Program-made: the position numbers and the translations under genes | Assembly: GCA_013398055.1 (NCBI GenBank) | Contig: VZRS01009492.1 | Coordinates: 38,044 to 102,043 of the forward strand | Direction: 5' to 3' | Length of the DNA: 64,000 nucleotides | DNA from: Ifrita kowaldi | Lineage: Eukaryota > Chordata > Aves > Passeriformes > Cinclosomatidae | In this document: piece by piece, positions 50,246-60,855 of the stretch | Layout of the letters: every line of letters begins with the position of its first letter | Position numbering within the stretch: position 1 is the first letter of the stretch | Notes under the pieces: generated by a model | What the model was told of the DNA's origin: nothing | What the model saw: only the letters and a program-made list of their open reading frames with translations | The model's database searches: none

Positions 50246-53200
50246 AGTCCTGTATAAACTCTTGAGATAATTAGGCTATGAATAAAATTATACTTGGGAA
50301 ACTTGTTCATTTTTCTATCATTAAGTAGATGGACTGCACAGAGATCAAAAAAATAATTTGAGGATGCCAGTACCTCAGTTTCTCAGACAGTGCACCATGC
50401 CTTTGCTGGACACACATCAGCTTGCAGAATGGAAAGCTGGATGATTTAGCCAATACTCAAATGTTAAAGACAGGGATTCCTTTCAAAATTCTGTCTGCTT
50501 ATGGACCATTTGCATGGGTTTGCAGGAATATACCTCACCCTCATCTTGAACACCAAATTGGAAGGAAGTAGAAATTTCCAGTTTTAATCCAGCAGCCTGA
50601 TTTTTAATGCATTTGTAAAGCTTGTGAAAAATAAAATACAATCCTCTTCTCCTTCAAACTATGGGTTGTTCTAGTGTAAAGGCATTTTTAAAGTGTCTAC
50701 TTCCTCGCCCAATTGGCTAGGAATTTATTGGCTCCTCCCAGCAGTTTCTCCCACAAGGTCTGCATGCTAAGGAGTGACTCCATGGTTTCAAATAGGAGGA
50801 GTTCCTTTGGGTGCACAAGAAATGTAGGAAGTATGTGAGTTCCCTAATTTGGTCTCAGTAGTGATTAATTTTGCTCATATTTATTTTATGCCAAGAAATG
50901 ACAGGATCTGGACCTAAGTATGGTGTCTGGATTTATTCTGTGAGTTTAGGTACATTCAATATAACTTTGGAAGAACACCCCTACTTTATTACCAGACAAT
51001 GTATGCCAGTTACTTAGGTAAGAAATCTCCTATAAATAAAAGTAGAGAAACCATATCTGAAAATGTTTGATCCTTCTAAAGGTGACCAGTTGTTTAACCA
51101 GTTTCTCTGATTTTTTGGATCAGAAAAATAAGATTTATGTTTGTATACTTGACAAAGCCAAGTATTTTGATTGTAAAACCAGGTCAAATACATAACAAAG
51201 CAGTCTGTAAATGCAGTGTTTCCTGGCTTTTACCCAAAGAAGTTCTCTCCTCAATTATTTATATTTGCAAGTTCACCATTGCAAAATCTGTCTTCTAGAT
51301 GAAATAATATTCCTCCTAGACTTTCTGTAGGGGGAAAACAAGTGTTCACTAATGAAGCCCTTAAGAATATTGCTTTTGGGGGGTTTTGCATGTATGCAAA
51401 AACATGCATTTAGATAAAGCTGAAGCTGTCAGAAAACACTACAAAATGCAGTAATGTAACATGTCCTGGAGCTAGTATGCTCAGTCAAAGCTCAGAAAGG
51501 CATTTTTCTGATGTGTTGTATTCCACGTATGCTTACGCTAAAGTGAAGCTGTCCTTGTCAGTCAGGGAGAGAGCATGCTATAATTAATGACTGCTCTGTA
51601 GCAGTTTCCCCAGCTATGTCATTCAGTGTGAGCTGACTGATTTATATGATTTACGTGTGAACCAGTTATTTCTAAACTTTGAAGTCTATGCAAATTTCTC
51701 TGCTGCGATTGCCGTAGAGCCAATTGCAATGTGTTTTAAAAGACAAAAACAAAAAAAAAATCAAGCTGTACCTATCCACAAATGTTACTTACAGAAAAAA
51801 CATTGAAACTCCTGAGCTGAGGAACAGGTCTCCTCAGGAAATGCAGGTTTTGAGATTTTGAATACCTCTGAATGAAATTAATGCTTTTTGGCTGGTCTGC
51901 AGAAAAGTACTTAGGTGTGAGAGACTCTGAATTTTATTTTTTTAAGATGGAAATGAGAAATGGGCTTTGAAAATGCATTTCATAGCATTTTGCAGCAGCA
52001 AGAAGGTGGTTGAAAATCAACTTTCTGTGATAATCTCCAGATTTCTTGAGTTCATAGCTTTCTGAAATACAGTCTAAGCTGGTTTTTTTTTATATTTGCA
52101 TTCTTACCAAGATTTCAGCATCTTAGAGCAAAATTTGATTATTTTTTGCATGAACAATAATTCAGCTGTTGTTGAGGGAAGAAAAAGACCTAACTGTATT
52201 CTTCGAAAATAAAGGTACAGAAAAAACGACTGAAGCTGAAAGCTGAAACCTGGCTGCTCACCGAAGACTGGGTTCAGAAAGGCACTTAACTGCTGTAATA
52301 CAGCATTTAACTTTTAGCCTTCAGACTTCTAAATAGCTGGGCTACTGGTAATATTTCCCTGAGCTGCAGTTTGGATACCTAAAGGTACATCAGTACTGCT
52401 AAGTGACAGGTGAATATGGAGCAGGATTGAGAACAGGACTCATCCCTTGCGTGGGTCACAGCTTAATTGTTAGCCCTCTTCACAGAAGTGTTTTGGACCT
52501 CTCCACCTGTCTCTCTGTTCAATACACTTTTGGCAGGATAGACACTGCCTCCAGAGACCTGCATGAAGATACCTGTGTTGTTGTGGTCCCCTCCCTTCTT
52601 TCAATGCTAAGCAGATTATATTCTAAGCACTATGAAACCTCCGGTCTCACTTCAAAACACACAACATTATATTTAGCTTCCTTTTACTCCCATTGCCTGC
52701 GCAACTGACTCCTATTATTCCGAACCCTTTGAGCTGAAAAAAAACCACACAAAATAATAATTGTGTGTTTTAGTCACTCAGGCACTAAGCGGATCCCAGA
52801 GGAGTTGTAGTGCCAACACAGTGAGGTAGTATGGGATGTGGCCAGCTTGGAGCAGAAGGTGCAAGCAGTAAGCAAAGTCAGCATAAGCCAGCAGGCACAG
52901 CAATTCATCTGTGCTTCTATTTTATGTCACCAGTGTAGCATATTCTGAAACCAAGTTCTGCAACATCCAGCTTGATCAGCAAGGATCTGCTTGTGTTAGT
53001 CTTTGTCAGAAGATGACGTAGGTATGTCAGATGCTGATATAAACAGTATGACAGAGACTTCTGTAGAAACCTTGTCCATCTGCTTTTTGCTTGGACTCAC
53101 CTCTTGGCTTCTTTTCTTAAAAAAGCGTATTACTTCACCCCTAACATAAGCAGAGCACCTTTCTTTCTTGTAAAATGCTGTTAATGATGCCACTATTTTG

Positions 53201-55654
53201 TACGGGAAATATTAAGACATTCAGACAAGATATGAGACACCTGGGTCCTGCTCATTCTTTTTGAGTGGTTGGAAGTTATCCTGACTACTTCACAGTGGAC
53301 TGTGATGGGAAGTACTCTGTTAAAGCAGTTCTGTAATATGACAAGAATTCAAGATTCATAGTGCCTTTGTAAATAGATACTCTAACTGGCCTTTAGGGTT
53401 CTGTCCTAGCAGATCTGAGATATGATCTGGATCTCTGGCAGAGTAAGGCATGATAGCTAGTTTCCTCCCAGACAGCACTTGTTATAAAATAAGGCTCACA
53501 TAAATATTGATGATTTTTTTTTTTAGTATAAAGACAATATAAGAAAGGTAATATATCATATAAAGACAGGAACTGTCTTCCGTTTTTTAGATATGCTTTT
53601 CAAGAATTAGGTTGACAGGAAGTTTCTGTGTAAGATCAAGATCTTACAGGTATATGTCAGCACAAGTACCAAAGTGGATTTGGGAAGGTGTGGATGGGAG
53701 AACATGTGGATTCCAACTGAATTTAGAGGCCAACTGGGTGCTGATGACTTGGCGTTGATGATGTTACTGGAACTGGGAAGAAGCATAACTTTAAGCATGA
53801 AAGGAACCTAGCTGATAAGCTCTCAGTACTCACAGACAGAATTAATCTATGGCTTTAAGCAGCAATTTCAATGTAAATTTGAAGATCTTGTTGTTGACTC
53901 TAAATATACGTATTCTGCTTACTTCTTTCCTTGGTGTTAGTCTTTTGGTAAAAATTGACCTGTTCTAGGTTTGGAGGTATACAGCAGCTGGATAAGTGAC
54001 TCTAAAAAGTGGTTCTGAGCAGTGAAAATACTGAAATACACCTTCTTTTGAATCTGGATTTTCTGCTGTTCAATAAGGTGAAAGTTTCCCCTTGTGCTTT
54101 TTCTAACCAGTGGGTCATTCATAGCATCATTTTCAACATGGATTCTTTGATATCTGTGAGGAACTGACCTCTTGTTTCGCCCTTTTCCTCAATAAAAGCA
54201 ATAATAGAGCCTCTCTCCTTTCCCTCAGCTGTCTATTTAAAAAGAAAAAACGTAAGATCTTAATGTACTGAGAACCGAAGTGCTCAGTCAAATTTGACTG
54301 AAAGTGGCTGATGGTTCAAAAGCTATTGGAAAAGAATGGATACATATACCTTCACACATACCATCAGTGTTGTGCTAGTAAAATGCATTTCCCTAGGAAA
54401 CGAAGGCAAAAATCCCTTCTGAGCGTATTCAGAAGCATGTGCTATATCTTGTAACAGAACTATTTTCATGTAAAAATGTCCTGTGTGAAGAGTATGTTCT
54501 CTAAAAATCAATGATTTAACGTCAAAAAGGGAGAAACAAATTCCAGAGAAAAAGAAAAGAAACAGAATTTTAGTACAACCCTGATAATACAAATGACATC
54601 AATCAGTTCAGCCTGTACCACTATGGTGCAGTTAGATCCATGCTTTCAGCACAAGTTACCATGATTATGGAAAAACAGTTTAATCCCTTCAAATTCATAT
54701 TAGTAGTGTTGCATTTATTCATAAACCAACAGGTTGAGTGAAAGGAGTGCCATTGCTTTGCAATCTCCTGTCCAGGAATTTTGAAATCACTGAGGAACCT
54801 GCAGCCCTTTGTCATTGCTCTAGATTGTCATTCCAGCATGAGAAACTTGTGCTCCACTGCACCGTGACAAGATGCTAATGTGAGTAGTACCTAGTGCGTA
54901 CTTTTAGTCCAGGTTAGAAACTTTGGCGTGAAAATGTATATTTTACTAGTACATATGACTTTTAAAGTCTGAGATTAGACAATTAAACACAGAAGAGAAG
55001 TTCACCATGTGCAGGCATGTGCCATACTGATATGTAAATCGAAATGCATTAGACTGTTGTCTATAATGATTTTTGTCACTTGAGATGTTGAAAGCATACA
55101 AAAAAAATTAAAAACCCCAAACAAACCCTGTCTGATCTCTTTATGAATTTATCTGAGAAGACGGAAGGGTATTTTTGTCTGAAAACAGAATGATTTCCCT
55201 TTGTCATGGTGCAGTTCTGAGTAAATTTGTAGAAACCGTCAAGATTATCCTGGACTTACTGTGCTTTGATAAAGAGGAGATTTTAATCCAGTGCTGGTGT
55301 GACTGACAGTTGATCTTACATAGGAAGAGTGAGGAGTCTCCACAGGATCCTCCATGTTAGGATCAGTCAGTGACTGCCCAGCTGATTCCCTGAATGTTTT
55401 TCCTTCGCTTTCCAACAGATTTTGTGTGGGAGGGCTGGGAAGGCAAGCGCTGCGATCAGTAAGGGAGTGTTGATTTTTGCATTCCTGAAAGTCACTGCTG
55501 TGCTAAATGAAGGTAATTGGCAGGAATCGATTAGTCTTATAGGAGGGTGTTATTAAGGGTTGAGCTCTTTTCACAAATTGCCCCTTCTGCACTTACTGCT
55601 TGAGAGGCATAATATCAGCCATCCTGAAATTCACAGAACAGGAGATTGATTTCC
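50246..55654. other. Intron sequence upstream of the GPC6 exon
   Basis: No repeats recognised over 5.4 kb. The 101-codon plus-strand frame at 52403-52708 has no recognisable domain. Absence of repeats next to the exon might reflect constraint but cannot be judged from one sequence. Confidence 0.55.
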
Positions 55655-55692
55655 TCCTTTTTCTTTTTCTTTCCCTGCCTTAAACTCTGCAG
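55655..55692 (+). promoter_or_regulatory. 3' splice site and polypyrimidine tract of the GPC6 exon
   Basis: A C/T-rich run (TCCTCCTTTTTCTTTTTCTT and onward) ends in CTCTGCAG directly before the first codon of the exon. The first exon bases are GTCAGT, so the acceptor AG abuts a donor-like hexamer (see findings). Confidence 0.85.
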
Positions 55693-55858
55693 GTCAGTCC
55701 CACCCCAGGGTGCATCCGGGCGTTAATGAAGATGTTGTACTGCCCTTACTGCAGAGGACTTCCCACTGTGAAACCTTGCAACAACTATTGCCTCAATGTA
55801 ATGAAGGGCTGCCTAGCAAATCAGGCTGATTTGGATACTGAGTGGAATCTGTTCATAG
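55693..55858 (+). CDS. GPC6: Internal coding exon of glypican-6 (partial gene)
   Basis: Glypicans are GPI-anchored heparan sulfate proteoglycans of the outer cell surface that modulate Wnt, Hedgehog, BMP and FGF signalling. This exon encodes 55 residues of the cysteine-rich N-terminal globular domain. It opens VSPTPGCIRALMKMLYCPYC and later contains GCLANQADLDTEWNLFI. Cysteines lie at exon residues 7, 17, 20, 29, 33 and 40, six of the invariant glypican set that forms disulfides. From memory of the family, LYCPYCRGLPTV and QADLDTEWNLF are glypican-6 wording, where glypican-4 differs at several of these positions. The exon starts after a pyrimidine-rich tract ending in CAG and is followed by GTAAGA, a good donor. 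It is 166 nt long, entering in phase 0 and leaving in phase 1, so the next exon should complete an Asp codon. It is probably the fourth coding exon. No other GPC6 exon is visible, which fits the very large introns of this gene. The frame is intact with no stops. Confidence 0.95.
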
Positions 55859-55866
55859 GTAAGAAG
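55859..55866 (+). promoter_or_regulatory. 5' splice site of the GPC6 exon
   Basis: The exon ends ...CATAG and is followed by GTAAGAAG, close to the GTRAGT donor consensus. The split codon begins with G, consistent with the Asp that follows this segment in glypican-6. Confidence 0.85.
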
Positions 55867-58118
55867 AGTTTAAATATTAGTGAAAGAAAACTCTGGTAAT
55901 AGCAAATCTCTGCAGAGTTCTGTGAGGTTAGAAGACGCTGTTGGTCAATATTCAGAATGAAGCAACTGCAGATGCAGCTTGCTTTCTAATAGAGCTTAAT
56001 GGCTTGCAGTAAGAAATGACTGCTCTCCCTGCCCTAAGCCAGTGACATTTCGCATTCCGTATTTCCAAAGGAGTGGTGTGGTGTTACAGCTCCTGAGCTG
56101 AATTATTACATGCTATGTGAAATGTTGAGAAAGATTTGGTTGAGGATTTGATAACAAGCTTAACATGGCAGAAATAGTATGTATTACAAGTGAAAACTAG
56201 GCTCTTGCAAGCTGAGAAGATAATAACATTGTATAACATCCAGTCAACATAAATCGTAGCAGCTGCTGTTCTTAATTCTGATAACATATAGGCAAAAACC
56301 TTCAAGAGTTACATACATGAGAAATTATTCATTCCTCATTCTTGCTTAAAATATGCTAATTTCTCCCTTCCAGTGTACTGAATAGAAAGTACCAAACATG
56401 CAACCCAATGTTAGAATGGAGCATAGAATATGTATTTTAGAAAAACTGCTCCTATGGTTTCATTCACATAATTCTTCACTCAAATAAACTAAGAATAAAA
56501 CAAAAAAGAAATCTCCCTTAAAGAGTCATTCAACTATCCTGTAGCAAAACAAAAAATCAGCCAACAAAAAAAAAAAAGCCCAAAACCCACAACCAAAAAA
56601 ACCCAAAACCGCTCAGAAGAGTAACATATAACAAGAAATATCAGTTTTGGGTTGCTTTTGGTGATAGGATAGGATGACAATTAGACAAGGCTGATGACAA
56701 TATGGAAGGAATGAAAACAGCTAGTTCCCCTAGATACTAATGAGCATCATAGTCTAGACTGGATTTCAGAAAAATAAATGCAGCTGGGACAAATGGGATA
56801 AAACTTTCTTTATTGCAGCCAAAGAAAGGAAATTTGCTTTCTATTTTTGGAAAGATAAAACATAAGCAATCTCATTCTGTTTAATTTCAAACCCCACTGA
56901 CCAATGTGACTTTGAAAATTTGACTCTGACTCATTCATGGATTTTTGCTTTACTCAGCAGTGCAAGATGGATAGGGAGAAGAAAACAGGATGAAAAATGA
57001 ATCAGAGTATGAAAAGTGAAAATGAGCATTGAGCGTGCTATAAAAATAGCATGCAAACAACAATATTAAACAAATGATGCAGATACACTTGCCTTCCTTG
57101 TACTGGTTAAAGGAGTTGACATCAAAAACAGTGCTGTATGGAGGGATACCTGTGGGATTACTGGAGTGAAAAGGAGAATCTGGTCATCATCAGAAAGTTA
57201 AGTAGGAGCTGATGGGAAAACAATGCTAACCTGTAAAGACATTGCATAGGCTACTTTCTCTGTCACTGAAGAATAAACAAGTGCTGAAATGTCACTAATT
57301 CTGATTTTAAAAAAAGTAGGCTTTTAGGAAAAAAAACCTCGAACATTTGAACTAAAATAAACAACAGAGTTTTTATTAAGGCAAGCACCTGTTTAAATCA
57401 AAAGCTGTAAGTTAAGGTTTGAGGTGTTAAGAGAAGATTTCCTTTTCTGTCGCTTTAAATTCAGTGAGAGTGCCGGGCATGGTGAGATGTGTTGGAAAGT
57501 GTGGAAATGCTTACAGATTCAGACTTCCAGAGTCTTTGCTGCAAAGCCCTTGTCTTCGTCAATGTCTCTCTGGTTTTGATTGTTCTTGCTCTCAGAAAAT
57601 AAAAACTGCGTGAAAGCTTGTACGTTATGTTAAAACATAGTGCTAATTTATTAAATACCATGTCAGGCAGGCTACGATGCAATTATCCCTACAGGTCAGT
57701 GATGACAAGGCAGTATACAGTACAAATGCATCAAATCATATTTCCTTTTTCTTCTAGCTGTACAGCTTCCCCTCTGTAACTTTATGGGGAAAAAAATAGG
57801 GGAGATACAGAAATTTTCATGTGTTTGGAAAAGGTATTCTGTTTTATCCCATTTTTCAGGCCTCTGACAGCTTTGCTGAAGATGAGGGTCCTTCCTTTAT
57901 GAAAGATTGAAATGAGGCAAGTTGTCTCTGTCTCTGACAGCTGTCAGAGTCTTTCTAATAACACATGCAATTCCCTTAGTGGTAAACACAACAAAACTTC
58001 TATGCACTGAATTAAAACAAACAGCAGCATTTTACAGCACCGCTGAGCTATGAAAGATTGGAAATTATGCATGAGCAGTTTTATCCCTGTTCCAATACTA
58101 GGAACCATGCACTAGCAA
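55867..58118. other. Intron sequence downstream of the GPC6 exon
   Basis: A/T-rich with the A-rich patch at 56545. Nothing else recognised before the N at 58119. Confidence 0.6.
56545..56610. repeat. A-rich low-complexity patch with ACCC/AACCC units
   Basis: A-runs mixed with AAAACCC-type units between 56545 and 56610. It is not a telomere-like array: units are irregular. Confidence 0.8.
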
Positions 58119-58119
58119 N
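58119..58119. other. Single ambiguous base (N), possible assembly join
   Basis: The only N in the window sits immediately before the first base of duplication copy 1 (CCTAGGCAGGAATCCC begins at 58120). Its coincidence with the repeat boundary suggests a closed gap or contig join. Confidence 0.9.
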
Positions 58120-60834
58120 CCTAGGCAGGAATCCCAAATGTTAGTGCATATTCATACATAAGATAGTTTTGCTTTGTTCATAATCTGTGCATTGCAAGGT
58201 TGTTTTGACAGAAGTTGGTACTAGGAGAAAACTCTCAGATATGTTTGTCAGTAACTGAGCAAATCCTGTAGTTTTGACTGCATGTCCTGATACTGTTCTG
58301 TAGTTACGGCAGTGGCCCAGCAACAGCCAAGATCTGCACATGAGGAGGAGCAGAAGAAAGTAAATGGGCTGTTCGACAACAGGATGTGTTGCATGTTTCA
58401 CCTAGTTTATAAATATAGAAGTCAGGACTGAAATCACATCTATATAGCACTAATAAATCTTGCCTCTACTTTCAAAGCTAGGGAGACTGGGACAACTTCC
58501 CCTAAACATCTGGTGCTTTCCAAGATTTTATAGACTGTGACAATTGGAAGAGGTGAAACAGCTGCAGCAGCATGACACATGGCTTATTACATATTTCCTG
58601 CTTTTTTCACCTTAAGGTCTGTGTCTTTTTTGTGTAACGTTCCATTATAGGCTTTTTGTATTTTGTTGCCTGTGTTATTGCACGATAAAAGCCAAATGTA
58701 GCACATCTCATTCTAGCAGATCATCTGCAACTCAGAATTTTGCCTGAGAAAGGAAGACAGTCTTTAATATCATACTATAATTATAAAACTGTAATGAAAA
58801 AATGCTCCTTCCAGGTATCTATATAAAATATTTAAGAGGTATTTGAGAGTAAACCCACCACACTGACTTTGAAAATGTGTATTTTGCAAAGCTAGCTTCT
58901 GATGTTTTGCCTGTTAGTTACCCATCATAATCTCCTTTGCACCCATCTCAAGCAAAGTTAGCAAATGCAAGATAAAAAGCATGAGCAGAGGAGCTGTACT
59001 GCTGAGGAAGGAGATTGCCTCAGGGAGGAGCTGACTGATTCTGTGGAGTGGGGAAAAGGGGATTTTCTCTGTCTCATGGCCCAACAGATATAGTCAAAAT
59101 TATGCTTCTCTCCATGGAGTTATACCAATTAACAGCAATAAGAATCAGGGATCCCACTGTTCATTCTGTCACAGAAACACAGAAGAGATGGATAAAATTA
59201 TTCCCACTTACAAAAATTTAAAGCCGCTATATCTTAGGGAATGACATTCAATTTTAGCAATACTTTTACTCCTCTTTCTCTTACTAACCTGTATTTAAGT
59301 CCCTGTTCCTATCTTGAGATTCTTTGACTTTCCCTAACCTTAGCTTTCCCTGTAATTGGTCATTTATTTCCCTTCAACTGCGCTTTTTCTCAAGCAAGAA
59401 TGTCAGTCGAAAAATGAGCCCACCTCAGTGGACACCGTGCTTTCTCTTGGTGTCCTCATTCAGCTTCAGAATCAACAGCCGTAAAAAGATTCTTTCCATG
59501 GAAGCAAGTGCGTCTCGTTCTGACAGCTGCCTTAATCACAGGTTCAGGATGGCAAAGTGGCCATAAGCCATTTGTTTTTTGGAGGATTTCTTTCACAATT
59601 AGCATTAGAGTTAAGTTTCTTCTGTCTTGAGACAGAAACGTAGATTATACTAAACCTGAAAGTCTAGCAAGATTGTGAGCCAAATGTGACAATCCTTACA
59701 TAAGTAATTCAGCACAACAGAAGAGTAAAAATCCAGGTAGATGTTTTAATCATAGCAATTACTGTATCTGAGCTGGGTTTTTTGTGGAAATTTAAAGTAA
59801 TTGATAAATTTTTTATTGCTGTAGTTAGTGACAAAGTGCCTGTGTAGTAGTGTATCAAATGCAGTCTGTGGAGGTTTGAAACTGCATGGCTATTCATAGT
59901 AGCAGAAATTACAAGTGTTTGTTTTTTTTTTTTCCTACAAATTATTCGATGATAAACCAGACTCACCTGACCTTACTCCATGTTTTAGTAGGGAGGAGAT
60001 TGTGGAAAACACTTCAGGAGTTGTGCAGTAACAGAGATTGCATCCCTGTCTGTGAAAAGGAGCCAAGAGTTCACGTCCACAACCATCCTTCTGCTTAGAG
60101 TGGAGAGCAAGTGGCTTTGCTATGAGTGGATTCGATGTTTGACAAGCTCTGTAGTGTAGTAAGGCAGATCAGCAGGCAATGTGTTCATACTGCAGGATTC
60201 AGGCCTGCAAAGCTGAGAGCCAGACACCTCTTACTGCCACCATCCTGCCAGGCTTCACCAGAGGAGAAAATCATACCTGCAAGGCTTCAGCGAAAGCTTC
60301 TCCTTCCAGTGTTAGAATTATTTCACTTATTGTCATACAATGCCTCTGCATTACTAATTAACTTTCTTCTTGTTGTGCTTTAAGAATCCCTTTTTTCTTC
60401 CCATCAGTATGACTCAGACACCTTAGGAGTTCTTCTGAGGCAGAGTATACCATGCAGTCTCACTTAGAGCAACTAGATCATTTTCAGAAAAACTACCCAA
60501 CAAAACCTTAATTACTTACTCCTAGTGAAAGTTTTAGTGATGAAAATATGCAATCAGTTTTTATTTACTGCTTACGAAAGTCCTCAGGTCTCTGTGCTTT
60601 CTCTGTTCCATGTGCAAGCACAAGGATAAACATTTCCCTTTTAATGCTGCAAGAGACCACCCTAATGTGACTTTTTAATGGCTTATTGCAAGAATAACTG
60701 TGTCTTCAAGATTCACTTTGGATCATAGAAAAATCAGTCTATAATTGTAATATTTTCTATTTTCTTTCCTATTTTCTTTACTATTTTCTTGTGATTTTTA
60801 GGATGTCTCAGAGCAACCTTCTCTTCTCCAGGCT
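58120..60834. repeat. 2.7-kb tandem duplication, copy 1
   Basis: This block recurs head-to-tail at 60856-63574 with an offset of 2736 bp (2740 bp after a 4-bp indel). The first ~2.0 kb shows only three substitutions by eye; the last ~0.7 kb shows about thirteen plus the indel. The block holds non-coding intron sequence and a CR1 stub. Frames of 60-86 codons in it occur in both copies simply because the copies are near identical, and show no domain I recognise. Confidence 0.97.
60801..60834 (-). mobile_element. 34-bp CR1 stub at the end of duplication copy 1
   Basis: GGATGTCTCAGAGCAACCTT and the next 14 bases are identical to the start of the CR1 at 63541, then CR1 similarity stops abruptly after CTCCAGGCT. 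It is recognisable only through its twin in copy 2. Confidence 0.8.
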
Positions 60835-60855
60835 TTTGTGCATTAACAGCCTCTG
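60835..60855. other. 21-bp junction segment between the duplication copies
   Basis: The bases TTTGTGCATTAACAGCCTCT plus one G separate the CR1 stub ending copy 1 from CCTAGGCAGG starting copy 2. They do not continue the CR1 and are not found in the flank after copy 2. They could be filler DNA from end joining or the true left flank of the unit. Confidence 0.75.

Larger units (their letters stand above)
1..55692 (+). other. GPC6: Upstream intron of GPC6 (right-hand part)
   Basis: Everything left of the acceptor at 55692 lacks recognisable glypican coding sequence, so it is inferred to be the 3' part of the intron preceding the exon. It contains CR1 fragments, two LTR-like elements, a U2 pseudogene and simple repeats, listed separately. 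The assignment rests on the single exon and on the known large size of GPC6 introns in vertebrates. A nested gene inside the intron cannot be excluded. Confidence 0.8.
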
